Shown: piece by piece, positions 37,729 to 45,579 of the stretch
How the letters are laid out: every line of letters starts with the position of its first letter
Numbering within the stretch: the first letter of the stretch is position 1
NCBI GenBank assembly: GCA_038881635.1
Contig: JAVZPJ010000004.1
Span: 93,824 to 157,823, forward strand
Length of the DNA: 64,000 nucleotides
Source of the DNA: Sulfolobales archaeon
GTDB lineage: Archaea > Thermoproteota > Thermoprotei_A > Sulfolobales > AG1
Direction of reading: 5' to 3'
Made by a program: the position numbers and the translations under genes
The notes under the pieces: model-generated
Databases searched by the model: none
What the model was told of the DNA's origin: nothing
Seen by the model: the letters and a program-made list of their open reading frames with translations, nothing else

Positions 37729-37863
37729 GGGCCCGTAGCTCAGCAAGGCAGAGCGGCGGGCTCCAGTCCTCTGCGGGTCTTAAGACCTCTAGATGAGGGA
37801 TGATGTGGGACTGGAGCTGGAGAGACCCGCAGGTCGGGGGTTCAAATCCCTCCGGGCCCACCA
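37729..37863 (+). tRNA. tRNA-Trp (anticodon CCA), intron-containing, CCA encoded
   Basis: A full cloverleaf can be drawn. The acceptor stem is GGGCCCG/CGGGCCC. The D stem is GCTC/GAGC, the anticodon stem GCGGG/CCCGC, and the T arm GGGGG-TTCAAAT-CCCTC. Discriminator A is followed by an encoded CCA. The anticodon CCA is at 37763-37765. A 58-base intron (37767-37824) sits between positions 37 and 38. Spliced length is 77 nt including CCA. Confidence 0.93.
37767..37824 (+). other. tRNA-Trp intron with bulge-helix-bulge splice site
   Basis: Exon bases 37761-37764 (CTCC) pair with 37819-37822 (GGAG). Three-base bulges at 37765-37767 and 37823-37825 frame the cuts expected for the archaeal splicing endonuclease. 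The intron has an internal palindrome GGTCTTAAGACC and two tandem CTGGAG copies (37811-37816, 37817-37822), each complementary to the exon sequence CTCCAG. An ATGATGT box C-like sequence at 37800-37806 precedes the first copy, so a guide function is possible but not shown. Confidence 0.8.
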
Positions 37864-37936
37864 CAGTAGGAGGAAGAGGCTCCTAATATGAGGATCTTTT
37901 TAAATTTTTTCTTGCATAGAATAATAGAATTCTGGC

Positions 37937-38731
37937 ATGGGAATGAACTCTGATACTGGTAGAGTGGATGTTCATCATGTGGTTTCAAGGATTGTGAATA
38001 GGTATATAGCTGTGTTAAGTGATGAAGCTGGTGAAGGTAATGTTAGAGAATGGCTGATTCGGTTTCGTGAAAAGCTTTGGAAGTTATGTCAGAATCCTTC
38101 AGGTCTCTGCTCGGTGGACGTACTTAATAGCTCTATAGAAGATCTTCTTAGATCATATGAGAGATTTCTATACGAGACAGCATATGCTTATGAGATTAAG
38201 CTAAGGGTTTATGAGATTCTTCTGAAGATACTCTCAGAGATCGAAGATTATCTGAGAACCAGATCTATAACCGGCTTTTCTTATAGTAGTAAGCTGGAGA
38301 AACCTTCTATGCATAGAGTTGAGATAGTATTCAAACCAGGTATAGATAAGAGAGAGAAACTCCACCTAGAGATCTCAGGATTAGGAGGGTATTATGAGAG
38401 TTTTACTATTTCATCATCTAGAAATCTTATAGAGATGCCAACAGGATCCTACAAACTCAGACTTCTCAAAGGCGGTTCAGAAGTCTATAGAGAATCATTT
38501 AAAGTCTCAGGAGATGTAACCTTATCCATAGCTTTAGAAAAGGTTTTGAAAAAACATTCTGAAGCTATGAGACGTGGAGCTAGAGAGATTGGAAGAGTAG
38601 CGGGTGTGGGTAGGTGGAGAGTGAGAGCGTCTCTGAAGAGGATCGTAAGGGTGGTGACCGACTTAAGATATATAGCTGTGATTCTCATACTAATGATATT
38701 AGTATTGGATCTCATAATACTTTTAAGATAG
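37937..38731 (+). CDS. Uncharacterised protein with a C-terminal membrane anchor
   Basis: A 264-residue protein with no family I recognise. The N-terminal half (about 1-115) is predicted mostly helical. Residues about 125-195 look like a beta-sandwich with EMPTGSYKLRLLKGG, similar in feel to PEGA-type or carboxypeptidase-regulatory folds. A basic linker leads to one hydrophobic helix at the extreme C-terminus (about 244-262). This suggests a tail-anchored protein with a soluble domain facing the cytoplasm. It stands alone downstream of tRNA-Trp. Confidence 0.7.
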   Translation: MGMNSDTGRVDVHHVVSRIVNRYIAVLSDEAGEGNVREWLIRFREKLWKLCQNPSGLCSVDVLNSSIEDLLRSYERFLYETAYAYEIKLRVYEILLKILSEIEDYLRTRSITGFSYSSKLEKPSMHRVEIVFKPGIDKREKLHLEISGLGGYYESFTISSSRNLIEMPTGSYKLRLLKGGSEVYRESFKVSGDVTLSIALEKVLKKHSEAMRRGAREIGRVAGVGRWRVRASLKRIVRVVTDLRYIAVILILMILVLDLIILLR

Positions 38732-38779
38732 ATTTCTAAGATATCTTAAGGAAATCTCTAGAAGATCGTATTTGAATGG

Positions 38780-39568
38780 GTGTTTGTGTTGGCTGAAAGA
38801 CTTGAGAAGCTAAGGATTTCAATAATCTATTCATCACCTAGATCCTATGGAAGTAGTAGGAAGATTTCAGAGTTATTAGCAGAACTTCTCAGAGGAGAGG
38901 ATTTTGAGGTGAGAACTTTCAATACATATGAAATGAGAATCGAGCCATGTATGGGGTGTGTGTCTGATAATGTAGAACTCTGCAGATTCCCATGTGTTAT
39001 TAATGATGATGCGAGATCTATATATGAGTATCTCGACAAGAGTCATGGTCTTATAATAGTTTCTCCAATATACTGGTATAATATTCCAGGACCTCTCAAG
39101 AATCTGATAGATCGTCTTACAGTGATGGAGAACTCTATATTCACAGAGGGTAGGAGCAGGCTTGAGGGTAAGGTCTTCGGAGCAGTTGTCATAGGTAATG
39201 ATGTTGGATCTATAGCAGTGATACAGAATCTAATGGCTATAGCAAATAGCATGGGTATGATAATACCTCCTTGGGCTCTCGCATACTATACAGGTGAAGA
39301 TGACCCTCTTAAAGACGAGAAGTTTTTACTAGATCTGGGAAATCTAGCTAGGTCTACTGCTATGATGATCAGAATCCTTGTAAAAACCAATGGAGATAAG
39401 GCTCTCTGGTATGATGCTTCAAAAGATTTTAGAGAGATGATCAGAAGAGAAGCTCTAGAGATCAGCAGAAGAATAGAATCTAGTGAGAGAAATAAGATCG
39501 CGTCTAGGATCAACATGATCAAAGAGATGTACTTGAAAACTCTTCAAGCCAGAGAAATAAAGAGATAG
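38780..39568 (+). CDS. Flavodoxin-fold NAD(P)H-dependent FMN reductase/iron-sulphur flavoprotein
   Basis: A 262-residue flavodoxin-like protein. IIYSSPRSYGSSRKISELL is the FMN phosphate loop (part quoted), and SPIYWYNIPGPLKNLIDR is the second FMN-binding segment. Four cysteines (C-x2-C-x7-C-x3-C near residues 58-72) in the position of the cluster-binding insert of iron-sulphur flavoproteins hint at a [4Fe-4S] site. The electron donor and acceptor are unknown. The start may be GTG 38780 or one of the GTG/TTG codons just after. Confidence 0.82.
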   Translation: MFVLAERLEKLRISIIYSSPRSYGSSRKISELLAELLRGEDFEVRTFNTYEMRIEPCMGCVSDNVELCRFPCVINDDARSIYEYLDKSHGLIIVSPIYWYNIPGPLKNLIDRLTVMENSIFTEGRSRLEGKVFGAVVIGNDVGSIAVIQNLMAIANSMGMIIPPWALAYYTGEDDPLKDEKFLLDLGNLARSTAMMIRILVKTNGDKALWYDASKDFREMIRREALEISRRIESSERNKIASRINMIKEMYLKTLQAREIKR

Positions 39569-39807
39569 AAGTTATCCAACCGAAACTGCTGGCATAGGGG
39601 TTCAACTCTGATATAGTTTTATGTAAATTAATTTCATTGCCTCATCTCTGCTCTCCGCATCCCAAATCTTGGACATGTTGATGATGTATGGGTAGAATAT
39701 CTTGTGTAGAGTTTCAACCGATAATATCTCGAGAGAAGTATTTTCCAGTGATTGTAAGCATCATATCATTATTAGCTTTGAAGCTTTTAGATAATAGGGT
39801 TGGTTGA

Positions 39808-40119
39808 GTGAGTAAAAAAGAAGAGAAATCTAGAGAGCTTCTCCTACCTTCGGAGGGTCAGATAATATGCGTTGTATCCGAGATTGTAGGAGCTGACTGG
39901 ATTAAGATGGTGTGTGCTGATGGTAGTGAAAAGATGGGTAGAATACCGGGTAAGTTTAGGAGAAAGATCTGGATAGCCCCAGGAGATCTTGTTCTAGCAG
40001 CTCCTTGGGATTATCAGAAGAATAAAGCTGACGTCATATATAGATATGAGAAAGATGAGAAGAAGAAGCTTATTGAGATGGGTTATATATCGAAGGAAAT
40101 AGTTGATCTAGTATCCTAA
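39808..40119 (+). CDS. Translation initiation factor aIF1A
   Basis: A 103-residue S1-like OB-fold factor that binds the ribosomal A site during initiation. It has LLPSEGQIICVVSEIVGADWIKMVCADG (in part), the RIPGKFRRKIWIAPGDLVL segment and a charged C-terminal tail. The GTG start is followed at once by a lysine/glutamate-rich N-terminus, as in archaeal eIF1A homologues. No operon partner is evident. Confidence 0.94.
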   Translation: MSKKEEKSRELLLPSEGQIICVVSEIVGADWIKMVCADGSEKMGRIPGKFRRKIWIAPGDLVLAAPWDYQKNKADVIYRYEKDEKKKLIEMGYISKEIVDLVS

Positions 40120-40233
40120 GATTATATTGTCTGTATGCATTACTTTCTTTTCATCACTCTGAATTTAACTATGTAAAAGCTTTTGAAAAATCGTTAAAAT
40201 AATATAATAACAGGTATTATAGGTTTACTCAAG

Positions 40234-40256
40234 TATAATATGATATACATATTATA
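40234..40256. promoter_or_regulatory. Palindrome just upstream of the pgk promoter
   Basis: A 9-bp perfect inverted repeat (TATAATATG and CATATTATA) flanks ATATA. It sits immediately before the GGGTATATTTTTAAG promoter element (40258-40272) of the pgk-gap-usp operon. Its position fits an operator for a repressor or activator of glycolytic/gluconeogenic genes, but no binding protein is known from the sequence. AT-rich composition makes chance a real alternative. Confidence 0.4.
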
Positions 40257-40303
40257 TTGGGTATATTTTTAAGACTTGGTATTAAAGATTATTAGGTGGT
40301 TTA

Positions 40304-41542
40304 ATGAGGTATGTAGTAGATGTGAATAACCTAGATATTGGAGGTAGAAAACTTCTAGTGAGAGTTGATCTTAATTCACCTATAGATCCTGAGACGAAAA
40401 AGATTCTAGATGACTCAAGGATCAAATTTCACTCTGAGACTGTTAGAGAGTTATCAAAGAGAGGTGCAGGTCTCGTGATCATATCTCATCAAGGCAGACC
40501 TGGAGATAAGGATTTCACAGATCTTTCTCAACATGCAGAGCTTCTCTCAAGGTATAGTGGTGTTAGTGTTAGATTTATTGAAGATGTGATCGGTCCGACA
40601 GCTCTTAGAGAGATAAGAGATCTAAAGCCTGGAGAGGTTATAATGCTTGATAATATTAGATTCCTTTCAGAAGAGCTTATTGAAGCACCTCCAGAGGTTC
40701 AAGCTAGAACATATCTAGTTAGAAAGCTCTCTCCTCTGATAGATTACTATGTTAATGATGCATTTGCAACAGCTCATAGATCTCAGCCAAGCATAGTAGG
40801 CTTCCCACCCGTGGTTAGATCATGTGCAGGTCCTATTATGATGAGAGAGATCAGAGCTATCTCTAGGATTAGTGAGGAGACTCAGCCTCCTAGAGTTTTT
40901 GTTCTCGGAGGTGCTAAGATTCTTGATTCTCTCAGAGTAGTAGAGAATATAACTAGAAGAAGAATAGCTGATAGAATACTCACCTCAGGACTGCTGGGAT
41001 TGGTATTTCAAGTTGCTAAAGGTATTAGAACAAGTTCTAAGCTTACTAAATTCCTAGAGAGCAGAGGTCTTCTATCACTCATACCAAGAGCCAGGAGAAT
41101 GCTGATGCAAGGAGCTCCTATAGAGACTCCTATAGATTATAGAGTTCTTCGTGATAATGGTGAGATCGCGAACGAGCCTTCATACATGATCTCGGGATCT
41201 CCGCTTGACATAGGTGATGAAACTGTGGACATGTATATATCTATCATGAGAGAAGCTAATCTGATAGTTATGAGAGGTCCTGCAGGATATGTAGAGGATC
41301 CTAGATTTGCTGTGGGAACTAGAAAACTTGTTGAAGCAGCTGTCAGTAGTAATGCATACGTTATAATCGGCGGAGGGCATTTGAACATGTTTGCAGGAGA
41401 GATATCAGAGGAATCTTCCGGTAGAATTCATGTATCAAGTGGTGGAGGAGCTCTTCTGGAATTTCTATCAGGATCAGATCTTCCAGCTATAAGTGCGCTG
41501 GAGATCTCATATAAGAAGTTCTGGGAGAGTGAATCAAAATGA
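40304..41542 (+). CDS. pgk: Phosphoglycerate kinase
   Basis: A 412-residue phosphoglycerate kinase, exchanging phosphate between 1,3-bisphosphoglycerate and ADP. It has LVRVDLNSPID near the start, the SHQGRPGDKDFTDL segment, NDAFATAHRSQPSIVGF, FVLGGAKILDS, GPAGYVEDPRFAVGT and the GGGHLNM nucleotide segment. AGGTGG precedes the ATG. It overlaps gap by four bases, forming a pgk-gap operon common in crenarchaea. Confidence 0.96.
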   Translation: MRYVVDVNNLDIGGRKLLVRVDLNSPIDPETKKILDDSRIKFHSETVRELSKRGAGLVIISHQGRPGDKDFTDLSQHAELLSRYSGVSVRFIEDVIGPTALREIRDLKPGEVIMLDNIRFLSEELIEAPPEVQARTYLVRKLSPLIDYYVNDAFATAHRSQPSIVGFPPVVRSCAGPIMMREIRAISRISEETQPPRVFVLGGAKILDSLRVVENITRRRIADRILTSGLLGLVFQVAKGIRTSSKLTKFLESRGLLSLIPRARRMLMQGAPIETPIDYRVLRDNGEIANEPSYMISGSPLDIGDETVDMYISIMREANLIVMRGPAGYVEDPRFAVGTRKLVEAAVSSNAYVIIGGGHLNMFAGEISEESSGRIHVSSGGGALLEFLSGSDLPAISALEISYKKFWESESK

Positions 41543-42573
41543 TCAGGGTTGGAGTAGTGGGTTTTGGAACAATCGGCAAGAGAGTTGCAGACGCCATAGC
41601 CAGACAAGATGACATGAGACTAGTAGGAGTATTTAAAACAAGACCAAACTATGAAAGCTATATAGCTCTGAGAAGAGGTTATGATCTCTATATACCTAGA
41701 GAGAGGGAGAAGGATTTCAATGAGAGAGGAATAAAGTTCAAAGGTTTTCTCGAAGATCTTCTAGATAACATAGATATAGCCATAGACGCATCACCAGGCG
41801 GTGTTGGAGCTAGAAATAAAGAACTCTATCAAAAGCATAACATCAAAGCCATCTTTCAAGGTGGTGAGAAAGCTTCAGTAGCTGAGACTAGTTTCAACGC
41901 TCTTGCTAGCTATACTAAGGCTCTTGGCAGGAGATTTATAAGAGTTGTCAGCTGTAATACGACAGCTCTCGTGAGAATTATATGGAGTCTCTCACAGATA
42001 GGTAGTATTGAGAGTGTGAGAGCTGTGATCATGAGAAGAGGATCTGATCCTAAGGAGATAGAGAGAGGTCCTTTAAATAGTCTCGTACTAGATCCTCCTT
42101 CTATCCCGAGTCATCATGCATATGATGTGAAAAGCGTGATCGGAGATCTAGATATTGTAACCATTGCTGTAGCATCTCCAACAACTCTAATGCATCTCCA
42201 CACCCTCCTGATCAGGTTTAAGACACCTGTATCAAGAGAAGATGTGCTGAGAGCGATTCTTGAAACACCTCGGATTCTCTTGGTAAGCTCCAGAAATTCT
42301 GATATAAGATCGACTGCTGAGATAGTGGAGTTCTCAAGAGATCTTGGGAGAAGCAGATATGATGTTTATGAGAATATAGTGTGGGAAGATACTATACATA
42401 TTGATGGTGGAGGTAGAGAGCTTATGCTGGTTCAAGCAGTACATCAAGAAGCTATTGTTATACCTGAGAATATTGATGGAGTAAGAGCTGTAGCAGAGCT
42501 AGAGAGAGATCCCATGAAGAGTATTGAGAAAACAGATAAAAACTTGGGGGTGATGAGGGGAAGATGGCTGTAG
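41539..42573 (+). CDS. gap: Type II glyceraldehyde-3-phosphate dehydrogenase
   Basis: A 344-residue archaeal phosphorylating GAPDH. The Rossmann start GFGTIGKRVADA, the IDASPGGVGARNKELY segment and the catalytic cysteine in VVSCNTTALVR near residue 140 are present, as is the HHAYDVKSVIGDLDI region. It works in gluconeogenesis with Pgk. The downstream universal stress gene overlaps its last ten bases. Confidence 0.95.
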   Translation: MIRVGVVGFGTIGKRVADAIARQDDMRLVGVFKTRPNYESYIALRRGYDLYIPREREKDFNERGIKFKGFLEDLLDNIDIAIDASPGGVGARNKELYQKHNIKAIFQGGEKASVAETSFNALASYTKALGRRFIRVVSCNTTALVRIIWSLSQIGSIESVRAVIMRRGSDPKEIERGPLNSLVLDPPSIPSHHAYDVKSVIGDLDIVTIAVASPTTLMHLHTLLIRFKTPVSREDVLRAILETPRILLVSSRNSDIRSTAEIVEFSRDLGRSRYDVYENIVWEDTIHIDGGGRELMLVQAVHQEAIVIPENIDGVRAVAELERDPMKSIEKTDKNLGVMRGRWL

Positions 42574-42980
42574 AGAAGAGATATGAAATAAGCTTCATGT
42601 TTAGAAGAGTACTGGTTCCTGTAGATGGTAGTGAGAATAGTTATAAAGCTTTAGAACTAGCTCTAGACTTCGCGTTGAGATACGGTTCTAAGATTGATGT
42701 TATATATGTATCTAGAGAAGGTGAAGAGGATCTAGGAATCAGAGGCGAGGTCATCAAAAGAGCTTCAGAGAGAAGAGTTCAGATATCTTTTATACATAAA
42801 AAGTATGATCCTAATACCAGTAGTGTTTCTACCGAGATTCTTAAAACACTGATCGAAGGAGGTTATGATGCTGTAGTTCTAGGAGCTAGAGGTAAGAGTA
42901 TTAATGAGGATCTGAATCTGGGAAGTGTTGCTCTAAGTATAGTGATCAATGCTCCTGCTAACATAGTTATAGTAAGATAG
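42564..42980 (+). CDS. Universal stress protein (UspA family)
   Basis: A 138-residue single-domain Usp. The start RRVLVPVDGSENSYKALELA and the C-terminal VVLGARGKSINEDLNLGSVA nucleotide-loop region are typical of the ATP-binding type (G-x2-G-x9-G-S). It overlaps gap by ten bases and is likely cotranscribed. An in-frame ATG at 42597 would give the usual N-terminus; the first eleven residues may be absent. Confidence 0.87.
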   Translation: MAVEKRYEISFMFRRVLVPVDGSENSYKALELALDFALRYGSKIDVIYVSREGEEDLGIRGEVIKRASERRVQISFIHKKYDPNTSSVSTEILKTLIEGGYDAVVLGARGKSINEDLNLGSVALSIVINAPANIVIVR

Positions 42981-43017
42981 CTGAGAAGTAGCATCTCTAG
43001 GAGATATATGCTAACTA

Positions 43018-43947
43018 TTAACATGTTTTAAGAATCTTCTCTAGAATCAAGGCTATTCTAAGAGGATTTTCACCTGCTATATATACTATGGGTTCGAAAC
43101 CTCTCCCTCCAGGGTCTTCTACTATATATATCTTACTGCTGCTCGTGAAAGCTCTAGATACTCTCTCTATGATATCACTCTCCCTAATATTATCTCTATC
43201 ATCAGAGATCTCAAGCGATATATCACTGTTCTTCATCCATCGATCAAGACATTCATGAACTCTTACAGATGCAAGAGCTCTAAGTTCAGGTCTTTCAACA
43301 CGGATCTTTAGTAGGATACTTCCTAAATGCCTGCTAGCACCCCAGCTAGGTTTTCCTACAGCTATTATAGCTTCATTAACCTTTATAATTCTACCTGGAT
43401 AAGCTATTATATCATTAAGATCTCTTGCATCTCTTCTCGCATACGCTATGTTCATACCTACCTCGGGTATGAGATTATGAATACCATGGAATCTTGATAT
43501 GATCTGTATGAATCTCTCTAACTCGAATATCATCTCAAGATCTTCGTGAGGTCTGAACATTTCTGAACATATGTTACAGCTCTCGGGAATCTCAGGATCT
43601 ATTCTTCTATGATATTTACACAGCTTTAGATCTGCTAGAAGACTGTTTCCATACAAGGTGATCCTTCTAAGCCCTCCTATAATATCTCCGGAGATTATAA
43701 GCTCTAGAACCTCATCTACTAGACTTACTATCTCTCTCTCATCAATACCTATTTTACTGATTCTTCTAAGAATACTCTCCTCAGAATACTCAGGATCTCT
43801 GAGATACATATTTACAGTAGGTTGAGAGACTCCTAGAATCCTGGCAATCCTAGGCTGAGAAAAACCCTTCTCAGAGAGTTTTCTTGCTAGAATAGCTTTG
43901 ACAGGTGTCTCGATAACCCTGCTAACTATGGTTTGAGGTATTATCAT
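43018..43947 (-). CDS. ThiR-type transcriptional regulator (HTH plus ThiN domain)
   Basis: A 309-residue protein. Residues about 20-70 form a helix-turn-helix (KGFSQPRIARILGVSQPTVN). The C-terminal half is a thiamine-phosphate synthase ThiN-like domain (VGMNIAYARRDARDLNDI, GKPSWGASRHLGSILL, DPGGRGFEPIVYI). This fusion is known in archaea as the thiamine-responsive regulator ThiR. Two cysteines near 128 and 131 might bind a metal. It is divergent from the acetyltransferase. No thiamine genes are next to it, so it likely acts in trans. Confidence 0.82.
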   Translation of the reverse strand: MIIPQTIVSRVIETPVKAILARKLSEKGFSQPRIARILGVSQPTVNMYLRDPEYSEESILRRISKIGIDEREIVSLVDEVLELIISGDIIGGLRRITLYGNSLLADLKLCKYHRRIDPEIPESCNICSEMFRPHEDLEMIFELERFIQIISRFHGIHNLIPEVGMNIAYARRDARDLNDIIAYPGRIIKVNEAIIAVGKPSWGASRHLGSILLKIRVERPELRALASVRVHECLDRWMKNSDISLEISDDRDNIRESDIIERVSRAFTSSSKIYIVEDPGGRGFEPIVYIAGENPLRIALILEKILKTC

Positions 43948-44118
43948 GATCCTCCTGTAATTCTTAGTGGTAGCATATAATAAATATATTTTCTGCCTAT
44001 AGATCAGATATTTTTCTTTTATATAGAAAGTATGTTTTACTATTTGTTTAGTTGATTTAAAACAATTATATCGAAGAATTATATTAAATTTATAAGCAGG
44101 AGAGAGAGTTATAATCTG

Positions 44119-44499
44119 ATGGAGGCTTCATCTAAGATGTCTAGCGAAGAAAATCTGGAGGTTAGATACACCTCAGAAGTTATATATGTAAAGTTTTCAG
44201 ATGGTTCAAAAGCCTATCTAACTTATAAAATAGATAATGGTAAAATGATCCTTGAGTCAACCTATACACCTCCTCAACATAGAGGGAAAGGTGTTGCTAA
44301 GAAGCTAGTTGATAAAGCTATTGAGATCGCTAGAGAGAAAGGATTAGAGATAATACCTATATGCTCTTACTCAGTATATTATTTCATGAAGTATAAAGAT
44401 GTCAGAGGTATTCTTGCAGAACCCTATAAAAGCTATAGTGAAGATGATTTTAAGAGATATTATGAGGAGAGATTAAAAGCTGAGAAAGAGAAGGAATAA
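44119..44499 (+). CDS. GNAT family N-acetyltransferase (small, YjdJ-type)
   Basis: A 126-residue small GNAT protein. The acetyl-CoA binding loop is QHRGKGVAKKLVDKAIE; EIIPICSYSVYYFMK follows, as in the COG2388 group. The acceptor substrate is unknown. TTTATAA lies about 29 bases before the ATG, so the mRNA is nearly leaderless. It is divergent from the ThiR-type gene. Confidence 0.85.
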   Translation: MEASSKMSSEENLEVRYTSEVIYVKFSDGSKAYLTYKIDNGKMILESTYTPPQHRGKGVAKKLVDKAIEIAREKGLEIIPICSYSVYYFMKYKDVRGILAEPYKSYSEDDFKRYYEERLKAEKEKE

Positions 44500-44660
44500 T
44501 CTATCCGTAGCCGTAGAGAATCTCGTGATCCACTCTTGCCGTCTGAGAATAGCATCGTAGAAAGATTTTGAAAGCTCTCGCGATCTTGTGCAGAGTCAGA
44601 GAATCAGTTTTCCTTGGGTAGGTCTTGAAAAGATCTTCAGATGAGGATCTATTAGCGTAT

Positions 44661-44686
44661 AGAGGTATTTACCTCTATAAAAAGGG
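44661..44686. promoter_or_regulatory. Palindrome abutting a TATA-like element
   Basis: AGAGGTATTTACCTCT is a 7-bp inverted repeat with a 2-base centre at 44661-44676. It runs directly into TATAAAAAGGG, which looks like a promoter. Downstream on this strand only an 17-codon frame (44713 onward, containing CSLC) is available before sfsA converges, so the transcript, if any, would be a small RNA or peptide. Confidence 0.35.
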
Positions 44687-44761
44687 AGAGATGGGGAGAG
44701 GCTATTAGCAGGTGTTGGAGAGAGTTGTAGGTTTTTGTAGTCTTTGCAGAAGATCACATAT

Positions 44762-45517
44762 CTAGATTTCTTCAAATTCTCTTCTTCTCATACTCTCGAT
44801 CCAATTCGTGCATAGAGGTATATCTGGGTTCTCGAGATATATAGATCCATCTTCTCTCATATATATTGAGAGGCTTTTCACTAGAACATTCTTCTTCAAA
44901 GCCTGATATATTAGATTGCTTAGAAGAGGATCTACTTCTTCGAAAGGTTTGAAACATTTTACGTTTTTCATAGCAGCTATAAAAATAAGAGCTGTGTCAA
45001 ATCCTTTATCCTTAAGCTCTATTAGAGTTTTCACATGTCTCTCACCTCTCTTAGTAGGAGCATCAGGGTACATAGCCTCACCTTCAGGACCTCTAAAAAC
45101 AGCGCTTTTAGTCTCTACATAGATCGTATTATTGTCACACTCTATCTGGTAGTCTAAAACACTATCTATAGCTCTAGGATTCCTCCTAGAGATCCTACAC
45201 CCTCTTAAATAATATATGAATCCTCTTCTCACAAGTTCTTCAAATACTATTCCTTGGGTGAGGGTATCTACTATACTAAATGAACCTTCCAGATCTTCTA
45301 TAGCTATAAGTCTGTACTTGATTTTCTCACCATTAATCATCTTAAGTAGAGCTCTTCTGCCAGGTCTTATGAAGTCGAGAAGTCTTCCTGTATTAGTATT
45401 GTGTGCGAGAATACTCTCTCTATTTCTACTGATTTCTACTATGAATCTATTCACTCTCCTGATTATAACTCCATCTATTAGACTCTCGATCTTCATTATC
45501 AAAAGATCTTCTTTCAA
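44762..45517 (-). CDS. sfsA: Sugar fermentation stimulation protein homologue SfsA
   Basis: A 251-residue SfsA. Family signatures are AHNTNTGRLLDF near the start and YVETKSA followed by YPDAPTKRGERHVKTL in the middle, the PD-(D/E)XK-like core. SfsA is thought to bind nucleic acids in bacteria; its role in archaea is unknown. The start is TTG 45517, or an ATG seven codons on. It is divergent from the tRNA thiolase gene. Confidence 0.9.
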   Translation of the reverse strand: MKEDLLIMKIESLIDGVIIRRVNRFIVEISRNRESILAHNTNTGRLLDFIRPGRRALLKMINGEKIKYRLIAIEDLEGSFSIVDTLTQGIVFEELVRRGFIYYLRGCRISRRNPRAIDSVLDYQIECDNNTIYVETKSAVFRGPEGEAMYPDAPTKRGERHVKTLIELKDKGFDTALIFIAAMKNVKCFKPFEEVDPLLSNLIYQALKKNVLVKSLSIYMREDGSIYLENPDIPLCTNWIESMRRREFEEI

Positions 45518-45579
45518 GGTGTTCTCCTAAAAAGATTATATAGCTCAGAGACTGTATAAAGTAGATAGATGAGCTTTTA

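Noticed and set aside
37661-37864. Open frame on the minus strand beginning MVGPEGFEPPTCG
   Set aside because: It runs antisense through tRNA-Trp; this translated pattern is a well-known false protein from tRNA genes.
39680-39720. TTGATGATG sequence resembling box C in the gap before aIF1A
   Set aside because: No D box CTGA or C' box follows at guide-RNA spacing on this strand.
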